64,000 bases of DNA, taken from a bacterium (GTDB lineage: Bacteria > Planctomycetota > Planctomycetia > Kolteriales > Kolteriaceae). Where the stretch lies: positions 1 through 64,000 of the forward strand of contig JAIEPU010000017.1 in NCBI GenBank assembly GCA_019748235.1, written 5' to 3'. Below are positions 35,455 through 45,623 of the stretch, one piece after another; position 1 is the stretch's first letter; each line of letters begins with the position of its first letter. Below the pieces are notes generated by a model, which saw nothing but the letters and a program-made list of their open reading frames with translations, was not told where the DNA came from and ran no database searches. A program made the position numbers and the translations under genes.

Positions 35455-36603
35455 GTGCGATTTAGAACACGCGCGATTCACATCGGCAATGAACGAGACC
35501 TCGAAACTGGCGCGGTCGTTCCGCCGATTCACCTTTCGTCAACCTTCGTGCAGCCGGGGCCGGGTGAATGGGGGCGATTCGATTACAGCCGGAGCGGGAA
35601 TCCGACGAGAGCCCGGTTTGAAGAGACGATCGCGAATCTTGAAGGTGGTGTTGGTGGGCTCGCGTTCGGTTCGGGTATGGCCGCCATCCATGGCACGGTC
35701 ATGATGCTCAACCCCGGTGATCATGTCGTCGCCGGTTCGGATATCTACGGAGGGACTTATCGCCTGCTGCACAAGGTCACGAGTCGGTTCGGCATTGAAG
35801 TGACCCTTGTTGATACAACTCGCACCGAGGCGATTGTCGAGGCGATCACCCCAAAGACCAAGCTTGTTTGGCTCGAAAGTCCGGGGAATCCTCGCCTGTC
35901 GATTACCGACATCGCCGCCTGCGCGAAAGTCGCTCACGAACATGGCGCGCTCGTGGGAGTCGACAATACATTCGCCACGCCAGCGATCACGCAGCCGCTG
36001 CTTCTTGGGGCCGATGTCGTCGTTCACTCGGCCACGAAATATATCGGCGGCCATTCCGATGTGCTCGGCGGCGTGATCGTGACCAAGGACTCAGCACTTC
36101 ATGAAAAGCTCTATTTCATTCAGAACGCGACCGGTGGGGTCATGAGTCCGCTCGACGCGTTTCTCTCTTCTCGCGGATTGAAGACACTTGATCTGCGCGT
36201 GCGCGAGCACTCTCGATCGGCTCTCGCCATCGCGGAATTCCTCAAGAAGCATCCCATGGTTCGAGCGGTTCATTATCCCGGTTTGGCGGAACATCCCCAG
36301 CACGACATCGCTGCTCGCCAGATGCAAGGGGGTTTCGGCGGGATGCTCAGCTTCGAAGTCGATGGAGACTTCGAAATGACCAAGCGAATCGTCAGTGATA
36401 CGCGACTCTTTCAGCTCGCGGTGAGCCTTGGCGCGGTGGAATCTCTTATTGAGCAGCCGGCGGCCATGTCACACGCCAGCTACGCTCCGGAGGATCGCAA
36501 GAAGCACGGCATCTCTGACAGCCTCATCCGCCTGAGCGTCGGGCTCGAGGACGTCGAGGATTTGAAGGAAGATCTCGATTCCGCGATTCGAGGGGCCAAA
36601 TAG
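35455..36603 (+). CDS. Second transsulfuration PLP enzyme (cystathionine gamma-synthase/lyase family)
   Basis: A 382-aa paralogue of the preceding gene. Landmarks are FRTRAIHIGNE at the start, FDYSRSGNPTRARFEE, FGSGMAAIHG, VWLESPGNPRLSITDI, and VVHSATKYIGGHSDVLGG with the PLP lysine near 194. The HSD form is the usual bacterial MetB/MetC/CGL type. Whether it makes or cleaves cystathionine cannot be told. The track starts at 35425; GTG 35455 is preferred since AGGGGA lies 6 nt before it and the protein then begins like relatives. The pair could work in opposite directions between cysteine and methionine. Confidence 0.87.
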   Translation: MRFRTRAIHIGNERDLETGAVVPPIHLSSTFVQPGPGEWGRFDYSRSGNPTRARFEETIANLEGGVGGLAFGSGMAAIHGTVMMLNPGDHVVAGSDIYGGTYRLLHKVTSRFGIEVTLVDTTRTEAIVEAITPKTKLVWLESPGNPRLSITDIAACAKVAHEHGALVGVDNTFATPAITQPLLLGADVVVHSATKYIGGHSDVLGGVIVTKDSALHEKLYFIQNATGGVMSPLDAFLSSRGLKTLDLRVREHSRSALAIAEFLKKHPMVRAVHYPGLAEHPQHDIAARQMQGGFGGMLSFEVDGDFEMTKRIVSDTRLFQLAVSLGAVESLIEQPAAMSHASYAPEDRKKHGISDSLIRLSVGLEDVEDLKEDLDSAIRGAK

Positions 36604-36792
36604 CCGGAATAACGGGAATCTCGTCCCGCTTGCGTAGAGTATTTAGTTTAAGTTCGTTGCGACGCCGCGCGACGAGAACTCATTACAGCGGATCGACATT
36701 CTCTGTAGCGGCTAACGCCATTGTTTCGCAAGTTTTGAACGTCGTTTGGACGCTGCAGCCGCTTTGGAATGTCTTTAGCTATTGGGGTCGTC

Positions 36793-38106
36793 ATGTCACG
36801 TCTATTCATTGCTGGGTTGGGTCTGTCGGTTCTCCTCGTCGTGTCTCGACTAGAGGCGGATGCCGTTGCTCGTATGACCGCTGTCAAGCTCAAGGGAGTT
36901 CATGAATCGATCGAAGCGAATAACGCGGCAAGACAACCGGTCGAACAAAAGACGGGTTACGATGACGTCCGCGCGATTCTGCATTGCCATTCCAAGTGGT
37001 CACATGACAGCCGAAGTACGATCGAAGAAATTATCGAGGGAGCTCATAAAGCGGGGGTGCGGGTGATCATGTTCACCGAGCATCCGGCCGATCACTATGA
37101 CTTCGTCACCGACGGTCATCAAGGATTGAAAGACGGCGTTCTGCTCGTGCCGGGCGCGGAACTTCACGGCATGCTCGCCTATCCACTCAAGAGCTTGAAG
37201 GGCCTCACGTTTTCCGGGCCGCAAGAACAGTCCGATATGATCAAAAGAACCGGAGGTCTGGCGTTCATCTGTCATCTCGAAGAGCGGATGGATTGGGAGA
37301 TTCCAGGGATCACCGGCACCGAGATGTACAATACCCACGCCGATGCAAAGGAAGAATCACGACTCTTTCTTGGCATGGTGAATCCTCTCTTCTGGCTGCA
37401 ATTGCGACCTTTGATTGAGCAGTATCCGCAAGAACTCTACGGCGCGCTCCTTGACTATCCGAAGGACTATCTCAAGCGGTACGACGAGCTCTGCCAGAAG
37501 TTCCCCCATACCGGCGTCGCGGGGGATGATTCTCATCACAACATCGGCATGAAGATCATCCGTGGTGAAAAGGATCTGATCATCCTCGAAGATCTTTTGG
37601 GGGATAAGAAGGCAGAACTGTCGATCTCCAAACTGCCGTTCCTTGCTCCCATCGCTGGAAAGTCGAAACCGGGCGACGTGATCATGAAGCTTGATCTCGA
37701 TCCGTACGACCGCTCGTTCCATCACGTCAGCACACATCTTCTCATGAATGGATTTGATCGCGAGCATGTGTGGGAAGCACTTGAAGCGGGGCGCGCATAC
37801 GTTGCCTTCGATTGGCTGTGTGATCCGACCGGCTTTATTTTTCAGGCGACCAAGGGAGAGGAAAAATGGCCGATCGGCTCGAAGATCAAGTTCCAAGAGG
37901 GGCTGAAGCTGTTCACGATCGCGCCGCTCGAAGCAAAGATTCGGCTCATTCGAAACGGTGAACTCGTCCAGGAGGCGAAAGCTCGCGAGTTATCGTTCGA
38001 TGTCAAGGAACCTGGCGTTTACCGGGTGGAGTACTGGCTTCAAATTGGCGATGAGGAACGGCCCTGGATCCTTTCCAATCCGATTTACATCCGACCGGCG
38101 CAGTGA
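36793..38106 (+). CDS. Exported PHP-domain phosphoesterase-like protein
   Basis: A 437-aa protein with an N-terminal hydrophobic signal (MSRLFIAGLGLSVLLVV) and a PHP (polymerase and histidinol phosphatase) metal domain. The metal ligands are visible as AILHCHSKWSHDSR near 63, VIMFTEHPADH, VPGAELHG, FICHLEE and VAGDDSHHN. A beta-rich C-terminal part (about 290-437) probably forms a sandwich domain. It should act outside the cytoplasm on an unknown phosphate ester. The ATG at 36793 is chosen over 36769 because it starts the signal peptide and has GGGG 5 nt upstream. Confidence 0.8.
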   Translation: MSRLFIAGLGLSVLLVVSRLEADAVARMTAVKLKGVHESIEANNAARQPVEQKTGYDDVRAILHCHSKWSHDSRSTIEEIIEGAHKAGVRVIMFTEHPADHYDFVTDGHQGLKDGVLLVPGAELHGMLAYPLKSLKGLTFSGPQEQSDMIKRTGGLAFICHLEERMDWEIPGITGTEMYNTHADAKEESRLFLGMVNPLFWLQLRPLIEQYPQELYGALLDYPKDYLKRYDELCQKFPHTGVAGDDSHHNIGMKIIRGEKDLIILEDLLGDKKAELSISKLPFLAPIAGKSKPGDVIMKLDLDPYDRSFHHVSTHLLMNGFDREHVWEALEAGRAYVAFDWLCDPTGFIFQATKGEEKWPIGSKIKFQEGLKLFTIAPLEAKIRLIRNGELVQEAKARELSFDVKEPGVYRVEYWLQIGDEERPWILSNPIYIRPAQ

Positions 38107-38196
38107 ACCTCGTTGATCTGTGACATTACCGTGTCAGTCGATCGTTGGTTGACGGACTGGGTTGTCTCGACCCTGTTCGGTAGTGACCTCGGAATG

Positions 38197-38646
38197 TCAA
38201 TCTTCGGGGGGGAGGATGATGGGCTCATCAGTGGTGATCTGAGTCACCTCGATCGGTTCGCTATTGTCTTCAAGTCGTTTCTGATCGATCAAATACTCCT
38301 GGACCACTTGCCCTCCGATGAGATGCTCCTGGATGATCCGCTCCAGGACAGGAGGATCGCAGAGCCCGTACCAAGCTCCTTCGGGATATACGACCGCGAC
38401 CGGACCGGCCGTGCAAACGCGCAAGCAATTCGCCTTGGTGCGGTAAATTCCGCCTTGCTCGCAAAGATCTAGTTCCTTCAGTCGCGATTTCAGATATTCC
38501 CAAGCCTCGATGCTCCGCTTTGAGGAACAGCACTCCGGTTTGGAAGGATCGGCGCAGAGAAAAATATGCCGGCGAGTCACGGGAACACCCAGTTTAGCGG
38601 CCTTGTTCCGTGCTTTTGCCAATTTCTCGGCGGGTGTTTTGCTCAT
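38197..38646 (-). CDS. Thioredoxin-like [2Fe-2S] ferredoxin
   Basis: A 149-aa protein with the thioredoxin-fold ferredoxin pattern: [14 protein letters not shown] near residue 28, then after 30-odd residues [19 protein letters not shown], the four-cysteine set of shethna-type 2Fe-2S proteins, and [16 protein letters not shown]. It carries electrons to an unknown partner. An acidic tail follows. The track begins at 38805, but the ATG at 38646 (MSKTPAEKL) has GAGGA a few bases upstream and removes a non-domain stretch. Confidence 0.88.
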   Translation of the reverse strand: MSKTPAEKLAKARNKAAKLGVPVTRRHIFLCADPSKPECCSSKRSIEAWEYLKSRLKELDLCEQGGIYRTKANCLRVCTAGPVAVVYPEGAWYGLCDPPVLERIIQEHLIGGQVVQEYLIDQKRLEDNSEPIEVTQITTDEPIILPPED

Positions 38647-38913
38647 CATATCCTCATCAAGTGCCGGTCGATCAGGTTCTCGACGGAGCATCAGGCGATT
38701 AGGTCCTGGTAGGGTTCGCGATTGCGTCCGTTTTATTTTGGCCGCGCCGCGGACTTCGGCAAAGCGATTCCCAAAGCGATAAATTAGGGTGCCGCCGACC
38801 CCCACGGCGTCCGCTCATCTTGACGCATGCTATGGTTCAGCGGACCAACTGCAGGGCCGCTGAATTCCTCAGGAAAACCTACCTCGTCATCTGCCGTGCG
38901 AAGGAGCCTGTTC

Positions 38914-39102
38914 ATGCTCTATCCGATTCTTTGGTCAATCTCGTCGATCGCCGTCTTTGCGTTGGCCTATTCCCTGGGCTACGAGGCGGGCCGGGAAGAT
39001 GGAATCCAAAAGGGATTTCAGGGTGCCCTCAAACGGGCGATACAGTCCGAGCGACCACTCGATTTACTTCGTCGGGTATTGGTCCCACGAAGAGATGCGT
39101 GA
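38914..39102 (+). CDS. Small single-helix membrane protein, unknown function
   Basis: A 62-aa product: a hydrophobic segment (YPILWSISSIAVFALAYSLG) then an amphipathic, basic tail (KRAIQSERPLDLLRRVLVP). The ATG at 38914 has AAGGAG 8 nt upstream, which is a clear reason to place the start there instead of the track start 38827. No family is recognised. Confidence 0.6.
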   Translation: MLYPILWSISSIAVFALAYSLGYEAGREDGIQKGFQGALKRAIQSERPLDLLRRVLVPRRDA

Positions 39103-39206
39103 CGATCCGCCTTCGAACGACCTGGCACTTCCATCATTCACTTAGTTGATTTCCCGCTCCAGCCCCCCTTAGACTGGATCTCTCCAAACCAGAGAGGGGG
39201 TAGGAA

Positions 39207-40280
39207 ATGTCCGAATCATCACATCCAGAATCAGGTCATCTGACCCGCCGTGAGGCGATGGCCACCTTAGCAGCCGGCGTGGCGGCGGTATCAGCAGGTC
39301 CTTACGTTCATGCGGCCGACAAGACGGATGACGCACGCCCGGTCATTGGCGACGGGGAACATCGATACGAATGCCAGCATGGATGGGGGACACCTCCCGC
39401 TTCGGTCAAATGGCTGAACACGCACGGGGTGACGATCGACAGCGACGGCTTGATCTATGTCAAGCATCAATCCGGCGGTCCCGTTCCGATGGATACCATT
39501 GTCGTTTTCGATCCGGAGGGAAAAGCCGTTCGTTCCTTCGGCAAGGAGTATCACGGCGGCGGACACGGGATCGACATTCGCAATGACGGCGGCGAGGAAT
39601 TTCTCTATCTCTCCGACACTCACAATCGTCAGGTCGTGAAGACGACGAAGACCGGCGAAGTCGTTTGGAAGCTCGCTTATCCTCCAGAGCCGGGCGTCTA
39701 CAAGGATGCTAGCGGTTACCGCCCGACGAATGTTGCGTTTGCCCCGGACGGAGGTTTCTACATCGCCGACGGGTATGGTTCGAGCTACATCCACCAGTAT
39801 GACAAAGACGCCAAGTGGGTAAGGACGTGGGGAGGCGCCGGTAAGGAACCGGGCAAGATGCAGACGCCGCACGGCATCTGGCTCGATAACCGGCCGGGAC
39901 GCGAGCCCTCACTTGTTGTTGCGGATCGGGCGAATGCTCGGCTGCAATACTTCACGCTCGATGGCAAGCACATCGGCTTTGTGGAGGGACTGTTGTATCC
40001 CGCGCACTTCGACATCATGGGTGACATCTTGTTGGTGCCGGACCTTCATGCTCGCGTCTCTCTCTTCGACAAGGAAAACAAGCCGATCATCCACTTAGGT
40101 GACGATCCAGTCTGGCGAGCAGAAGTCCTCGACGGTTTCAAGGTTCGCGGCAATCCTGCACGATGGAAGCCGGGAAAGTTCGTCCATCCGCACGACGCCT
40201 GCTTCGATAAAGATGGGAACATCTTCGTCGTGGAATGGGTCGACGCTGGCCGAATCACGAAGCTCAAGAAAGTGTCGTAA
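39207..40280 (+). CDS. Tat-exported NHL-repeat beta-propeller protein
   Basis: A 357-aa exported propeller. It has a twin-arginine signal (HLTRREAMATLAAGVAAV) and at least five NHL-like blades: HGVTIDSDGLIYV, HGIDIRNDG, NVAFAPDGGFYIADG, HGIWLDNRPG and HDACFDKDGNIFV. Such proteins are common in planctomycetes; some NHL proteins act as lyases and some as binding scaffolds, and nothing here decides. GAGAGGGGG lies about 8 nt upstream of the ATG. Confidence 0.87.
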   Translation: MSESSHPESGHLTRREAMATLAAGVAAVSAGPYVHAADKTDDARPVIGDGEHRYECQHGWGTPPASVKWLNTHGVTIDSDGLIYVKHQSGGPVPMDTIVVFDPEGKAVRSFGKEYHGGGHGIDIRNDGGEEFLYLSDTHNRQVVKTTKTGEVVWKLAYPPEPGVYKDASGYRPTNVAFAPDGGFYIADGYGSSYIHQYDKDAKWVRTWGGAGKEPGKMQTPHGIWLDNRPGREPSLVVADRANARLQYFTLDGKHIGFVEGLLYPAHFDIMGDILLVPDLHARVSLFDKENKPIIHLGDDPVWRAEVLDGFKVRGNPARWKPGKFVHPHDACFDKDGNIFVVEWVDAGRITKLKKVS

Positions 40281-40348
40281 CAGAAGCTTCATTGATAGCA
40301 GAAGCAACTCAGGCGACCGGTGACGTGAGGATGTCACTGGTCGCTTTG

Positions 40349-43300
40349 CTATTTGGCGGCATCGGGTAGGTCGATCAGATAGACCTTCTTGTCGGCGGAG
40401 CCAACGGCGACTTGAGCGCCGTCCGGTCGATAAGAGACGCTGTAGGCAGGCTCGGCTAGTTTGTGGCTGAAGACTTGCTGGCCCGATTCAAGATTCCAGA
40501 CGACCACGTTCCCGCCATATCCCGACGTGGCGAGCCGTTTCCCGTCGGGCCGAATCGCAAGCCCGTAGATCTCGTCCGGCTGTCCGTCGAGGGTTTTGAC
40601 TTCGCTGCCGGTATCGACATCCCAAAGATGAAACTTGCGGTCGACGCCTACTCCAATGAGCTGTTTGCCGTCTGGAGTAAACGTGACCTGATAGAGAGGC
40701 TCGGCGGAGCCGGTGATTCGACGAACTTCCTTTCCGTCCGCCAGATTCCAAAGAATGACGGTTTTGTCCGCACCGCAGGACGCGAGGAGCGGAGCCTGCG
40801 GATGGAACGCCACGCCGTAGACCTGTCCGATATGTCCCTTGAGGTGCGCGAGTTTCGCGCCATCCGCCAAGTTCCAAACGATGATCGATTGATCGTTCGA
40901 TGAACTCGCCCCTTTCGTCCCATCGGGACTGAACGCCACGCCGAAAACGTCGCCATCGTGCCCTGCGAGATCGACCTGCACTGGCGGAGGGGGAGCGAAA
41001 TATCGGATTGCCTTATCCGCACTCGTTACCGCCCACTGACGCTCATCCGCAAGCCAAACAGAGGCTGACGCCGGTCCGGGGGTGGGGAATGTCGCCGTGG
41101 CAACGCCGGGCTTATCGGTCATGATTGACCACGAAGTGACGGAGCCATCCGCGGACGTCGTGACGATGGCGTGTCCATCACGCCGATAGGAAACACTGGT
41201 GATCGGAGCGGAGGTGGGAGGATAGTCTTGAATCAGGTTTCCATTCGTCAAATCAAAAAGCCTGAGATGTTGATCGGTCGAACCGACGGCTACCCGATTT
41301 CCATCAGGCGATGGAGCGAGGCTCGTCGGTGCGGGGACTGCCACGGTCACGCCTGCCTTCCCAACTGCCGCCGCGCGAGCCGTCACTTTTCCATCGCCGG
41401 TAGCGACGACGACACCGCTCGGAATGGTGCGGAGACCGACGACCGCTCCTTCAGCCTTTTGCGCCCATGCTAGCGATACCGGTACGAGGGTAAGTGCTTT
41501 CGCTTTACCACCGACGGCCAGTGTTCGCGCGGGATCGATGAATAGAGCGGCTGATGCAACCGGCAGATTCGATGTGGCTAACGGAGTTCCATCGAGCTGA
41601 TGTTCGTGGATTGCCCCGTCCGCCGTGGTGAAGAGAATGACCGCGCCGTCATCACTGAGTGACAAGCTATTGACACCCGCCGTGGAATTAACGGTCGCGC
41701 CGGGGTTGCCGTTCGCGATCTCCCAGACTCGGACTTTGCCATTATTCTCCGCCGTGACGACATGAGCGCCATCCGGATGCAAAGCCATTCGGCTCACCGG
41801 GCTCGTATGAGCAAATCCCTGTAATCCTTTGGCGGCGGCGAGATCCCAGGTTCGAACGAGCGTATCATCACTTGCCGAGACGACGGTTTTACCATCCTTT
41901 GTGATACCCACTGCTCGGACCGGTCCTCCATGTTGACCGACGACGCGAGGCTCGCGCTCGGCGAGTTGGTGCAAATTGTTGTCGCCGCTCGCGACCACGA
42001 GGTGTTGATAGTCTGTCGTGAATGCTGTGGCAGCAGGAGCAGGAGAAGGGACGGCCGCGCGAAGGGTGCCTCCCCGATAGATGCGGACCTGATTGTCCGC
42101 AGCTCCAGCAGCGATGGTGCTCGCATCGGGCGTGATCGCGACCGAGAGAACCGGCGCGGTCGCCTCGGCGAAGTTCGCGGAGGGAGTTCCTGCCTCAACG
42201 TTCCAAAGCTTCACCATTTTGTCGTCACTCCCACTGGCAAGAGTCTTTCCGTCCGCGGAAATGGCAAGAGCGTTGATCGGCCCCTGGTGCCCGGCGAGAG
42301 CTTTCACCTCCGCGCCAGAAGCGACATCGGCGATCTTGATCGCATTGTCGGCTCCGCCCGAGAAGATCTGAGCACTGTCAGGCCGGAAGAGAAGGGAGCG
42401 AATCGGTCCACCATGAGTGGCGACGAGTTTCTCCGGTGCTGAAAAGTCCGCGGGTTGCAAGTGGACCTTGTTGTCCGCGCCACCGAGTGCGAGCCATTTC
42501 CCATCGGGGCTGAACGCAATGGCGCCGGTGACATTGGGAAGGACTTTTTGTTCGGCTCCCCCGATGTCCCAGACGCGCAGGACATTGTCGGTGCCGACGG
42601 CCGCGATTCTGTTTTCTGTCTCGGCGATGATCGCTTGTCGAACCGGGGCGAAGAGAGCGAATGCCCGGATAGGGGAGCCGGCTCCATCCCACAGTCGGAC
42701 AGTCCGGTCTTGGCTGGAGGTAAGGAGGAACCCGCTCTTTGCCGTGCGCGCCACTGAGGAGAGCGGGGCGATATGCGTCCCCATCGGTCGGTCATCAAAT
42801 TCATAGCTGAACGGATAGGTGAGAAATCTCACTTTCCCGCCATTCTCTCCCGTCACGATTCCCTTTCCGTCGGGAGTGAATGCGACGGCGATCGAAACAT
42901 CCGCCAGGTCAGGCCGCTGTGCGATCATGGCGCCGTCCGCAAGGTTGAACACTCGAAGAATCTTGTCTTCGCCGGCCGTGAGGAGGAGATTCGGATCAGC
43001 AGGCGATAGGGCGAAGTCTCGGACAGGGGCGGGATGAGCGATCACGCGAGTCTCTTGACCACTCGCAAGATCGTGAACATGAATGGTGTTGTCAGAACCG
43101 AGCGAGACCAGATTGTTTCCAGACTTTCGAAGTTGAACGACGTCGGCATTATGTCCTGCGAGTGATTTCGTCGCGCCGATCGGAAGCCGCCAGCTTTGCA
43201 GCATCCCAGATTTGTTGCCTGTGACAGCCTGAGATCCATCGGCCAGAACGGCCACATGCGTTGCGGGTTCGGTTCCCAGATCCATCGATCCCACAGCCTC

Positions 43301-43882
43301 CCCTGTCGGGAACTTCCAACCTTTGAGCAGTTTGTCCGCACCGATGGAGTAAAGAATCGAGCCGTCGGGAACAAAAGCGGCTCCGGCGACCGCTCCCTCG
43401 TGCGCCTTCCATTCACCGACCGGTTGCGTGTTGGCGGCATCAACGATGCGGATTATTCCATCCGCGCCGAGGGAGACTAGGTGTTGGCCGTTGGGTGAAA
43501 GGACAAGTCCGACTGGTTCGGCCGGTAGAGGGCCGATTACTTTTGTTGGCTGATCGGTAACGAGATTCCAGAGACGCAACAGCTTGTCATGCCCGCCTGA
43601 AAGTAACTGCTGCCCCTTCGGGCTGTATGCGAGTGACAAGATGATGTCACCATGACCGGGAAGGGTGCGCAGTTCCTTCTTTCCGGCAACGTCCCAAAGT
43701 TTGATCGATTTATCGAAGCTTGAACTAGCGACACGCGATCCGTCGGGGCTGTACGTCACTGCGGAAACTGCTCCTCCGTGCCCGGCCAACTCGCTGACGG
43801 CCTGGGCGAGGATCGGCGTCGTGATTCCAAGAGAGGCTAAAAGGAGTAATCGAACGGCCAAGATTGCATCCTCGCGTGACAA
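40349..43882 (-). CDS. Giant secreted WD40-repeat protein
   Basis: A 1177-aa protein with a signal peptide (about 1-27, ending ILAQA) followed almost entirely by WD40-type units. Blades are easy to see as repeated GH...V....SPDG...S.S.D...LWD, for example at VTYSPDGSRVASSSFDKSI, LAISADGKTLASGSDDKMV and VAFSPDGTKGASSSNDQSI. More than 20 units are apparent, which would make about three seven-blade propellers. The middle third is more degenerate. There is no enzyme domain, so it is probably a periplasmic or surface scaffold. The repeat creates many spurious ORFs on both strands. Confidence 0.92.
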   Translation of the reverse strand: MSREDAILAVRLLLLASLGITTPILAQAVSELAGHGGAVSAVTYSPDGSRVASSSFDKSIKLWDVAGKKELRTLPGHGDIILSLAYSPKGQQLLSGGHDKLLRLWNLVTDQPTKVIGPLPAEPVGLVLSPNGQHLVSLGADGIIRIVDAANTQPVGEWKAHEGAVAGAAFVPDGSILYSIGADKLLKGWKFPTGEAVGSMDLGTEPATHVAVLADGSQAVTGNKSGMLQSWRLPIGATKSLAGHNADVVQLRKSGNNLVSLGSDNTIHVHDLASGQETRVIAHPAPVRDFALSPADPNLLLTAGEDKILRVFNLADGAMIAQRPDLADVSIAVAFTPDGKGIVTGENGGKVRFLTYPFSYEFDDRPMGTHIAPLSSVARTAKSGFLLTSSQDRTVRLWDGAGSPIRAFALFAPVRQAIIAETENRIAAVGTDNVLRVWDIGGAEQKVLPNVTGAIAFSPDGKWLALGGADNKVHLQPADFSAPEKLVATHGGPIRSLLFRPDSAQIFSGGADNAIKIADVASGAEVKALAGHQGPINALAISADGKTLASGSDDKMVKLWNVEAGTPSANFAEATAPVLSVAITPDASTIAAGAADNQVRIYRGGTLRAAVPSPAPAATAFTTDYQHLVVASGDNNLHQLAEREPRVVGQHGGPVRAVGITKDGKTVVSASDDTLVRTWDLAAAKGLQGFAHTSPVSRMALHPDGAHVVTAENNGKVRVWEIANGNPGATVNSTAGVNSLSLSDDGAVILFTTADGAIHEHQLDGTPLATSNLPVASAALFIDPARTLAVGGKAKALTLVPVSLAWAQKAEGAVVGLRTIPSGVVVATGDGKVTARAAAVGKAGVTVAVPAPTSLAPSPDGNRVAVGSTDQHLRLFDLTNGNLIQDYPPTSAPITSVSYRRDGHAIVTTSADGSVTSWSIMTDKPGVATATFPTPGPASASVWLADERQWAVTSADKAIRYFAPPPPVQVDLAGHDGDVFGVAFSPDGTKGASSSNDQSIIVWNLADGAKLAHLKGHIGQVYGVAFHPQAPLLASCGADKTVILWNLADGKEVRRITGSAEPLYQVTFTPDGKQLIGVGVDRKFHLWDVDTGSEVKTLDGQPDEIYGLAIRPDGKRLATSGYGGNVVVWNLESGQQVFSHKLAEPAYSVSYRPDGAQVAVGSADKKVYLIDLPDAAK

Positions 43883-44084
43883 ATAGGGCGGGGAAGCGAT
43901 CCCGCATTTTCATGATGTCAATGCAAGGTAGCCCGAGCCGGAGCGAGAAGCAACTATCGTGTGACAGCGGGACGTCACCAATGGTAGGAATGAGGAATGA
44001 GTGATGATCGAAATGAGACGTGGATTTGCTGAACTTAAATGAGAACGAAGTTGTTTCGGTCAGACGTCAATTCAATCACTTTGA

Positions 44085-44486
44085 TTATCGGTTCGAATAG
44101 CGTCTGATATTCGACTCGGTGCGCATGCTGCTAATCGACGTGGCCGCCCGATATCGACTAGTGCTGTTTCCGCCTGCCGCGATGATTTGCTTTCGACTGA
44201 CTCGCCCATGCTCCGGGACGAAGCCGCCCGAATTCGCTTGAGTGCGAGGGGTAGAAAATACGATCGGTTCACCTTGTCGGGCACTGTAGCGAGTTCGAGT
44301 GTTGTAGGACTCGCGGAGCGCGCGCTGCCCGGCCGGTCCTGGAGGGAAAAAGTAGGGGCGAACTTCCAACGGTAAATCACCGCCGTACGGTAGCCGCCGG
44401 GGTGTGTAAAAACCCTGTCCCCAAGAGGAGCCGACGAACGTACCCATGATCATCACGATAAGAACAGCACCTACCCGACGAGTCAT
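44085..44486 (-). CDS. Small secreted basic protein, unknown function
   Basis: A 133-aa product with a signal peptide (MTRRVGAVLIVMIMGTFVGSSWG) and a proline-, arginine- and tyrosine-rich mature part (YTPRRLPYGG, RPYFFPPGPAG). The ribosome site AAGGAGGTG is near perfect, which supports a real gene. No family is recognised. It is a possible relative of the next gene upstream, which has similar size and composition. Confidence 0.65.
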   Translation of the reverse strand: MTRRVGAVLIVMIMGTFVGSSWGQGFYTPRRLPYGGDLPLEVRPYFFPPGPAGQRALRESYNTRTRYSARQGEPIVFSTPRTQANSGGFVPEHGRVSRKQIIAAGGNSTSRYRAATSISSMRTESNIRRYSNR

Positions 44487-44577
44487 GGAGCACCTCCTTC
44501 ACCCTTTAGTCTAACCCTCGCGAGCGAATGGGGACGCCAAAGAGGGAAATAGTTCTCCAAATTGGCCGAGAGCGAGG

Positions 44578-44973
44578 TCAGTAGTGGGCATACCGTGATT
44601 GTCGGTTGTTCTGGTACGAGGGATGAGCATATCGGGTCGCGCGCACGGGCGGACTTAAGGGACGAGAGACTTGCCCCGTCGGACCGCCCCGTCCGATGGT
44701 AAAGCGATCGATGGCTTGTGGGCCAGGAGGTGCCATTCCACCCGGCATGGCGACGAGCCGGCCATAGAGTCGGGACACACCATAGTTTTGGTAAATGCTG
44801 GGGCCGTGATATCGAGGTGGGACGGGACTGGGTGCGTCGTAATATTCAATGCTTCCCCACCAACAGTTGAAACGACCATTGATGTTTTGCTGGATGAGCA
44901 ATACCTGGGCTGAGGCATTATGTGTAAATATGATCAGTAGCATGAGCGTGGTCAGGGGAAGTATCAATCGCAT
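44578..44973 (-). CDS. Small secreted protein, unknown function
   Basis: A 131-aa product with a signal peptide (MRLILPLTTLMLLIIFTHNASA) and a mature part rich in Pro, Tyr, Arg and Asn (PPRYHGPSIYQNYG, SPPVRATRYAHPSYQNN). AGGAGG precedes the ATG. Like its neighbour it looks like an envelope structural protein. There is 91 nt between them on the same strand, so they may be co-transcribed. Confidence 0.65.
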   Translation of the reverse strand: MRLILPLTTLMLLIIFTHNASAQVLLIQQNINGRFNCWWGSIEYYDAPSPVPPRYHGPSIYQNYGVSRLYGRLVAMPGGMAPPGPQAIDRFTIGRGGPTGQVSRPLSPPVRATRYAHPSYQNNRQSRYAHY

Positions 44974-45313
44974 TTAAACTTCCTCCTGCGGAAGGCTTCC
45001 ATTCTCTCACTTCGCCAAATTATACCATTTCACATTTCGGAGAATCGGCCGGTGAACGTTCGACGGTCATGAATGATTCGAAAATGGGGTGAAAAGAAGA
45101 CGCAATGGCCGTTACATCTCTCCTTTTTCTGTAAGGATTTCCTCAAAAATCATTTGGTTTGCAAAGATGTGGGGAATGCGACGGCTGGGAAGGTTATTTC
45201 GTCGGGGAATGAGGTTGCATCAACTGAATAGACTCGGCATATGTCCCGCAGAAATCGGGAGTCGCCTATCTCCGTCCCGATGAATGAAGTCCAAGGCAAG
45301 TCGAGGATACTTC
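44974..45313. other. Intergenic region, no gene seen
   Basis: About 340 nt between the divergent small secreted protein gene and the small helical protein gene. It is AT-richer near 45000-45160. The track ORF at 45089-45283 has no domain. Confidence 0.4.
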
Positions 45314-45538
45314 ATGCACCACCGATCTATTCGGCTCTGGCGAGACGAAGTTCTCAATACCGATGAAGCGGACCGTATCCTTGCGGATCTCTCCGAACTG
45401 ATGTTTCGCGTGTCGAGTCCGATGCTTCGTAGCCTCCTCATGGAGACGGCGGACGAGATCACCGAAATGCTGAACGAGTGGTCCGACGAACCAACCGAAC
45501 TCAATGAAGAAGAGGAAGAGAACCGCGAGGCGGCCTAG
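45314..45538 (+). CDS. Small helical protein with acidic tail, unknown function
   Basis: A 74-aa product (MHHRSIRLWRDEVLNTDEAD...) predicted mostly helical, ending in a run of glutamates. GAGGA lies 8 nt upstream of this ATG, which is preferred to the track start 45284. It converges with the GTPase gene. No family is recognised. Confidence 0.55.
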   Translation: MHHRSIRLWRDEVLNTDEADRILADLSELMFRVSSPMLRSLLMETADEITEMLNEWSDEPTELNEEEEENREAA

Positions 45539-45623
45539 TTTTGAAATGGCATCGATCGCATTCATCTTCAGGAATGGATTTCTCGCCGGCTGGACGACTC
45601 CAATGGTCGTCACCCATCACGTG

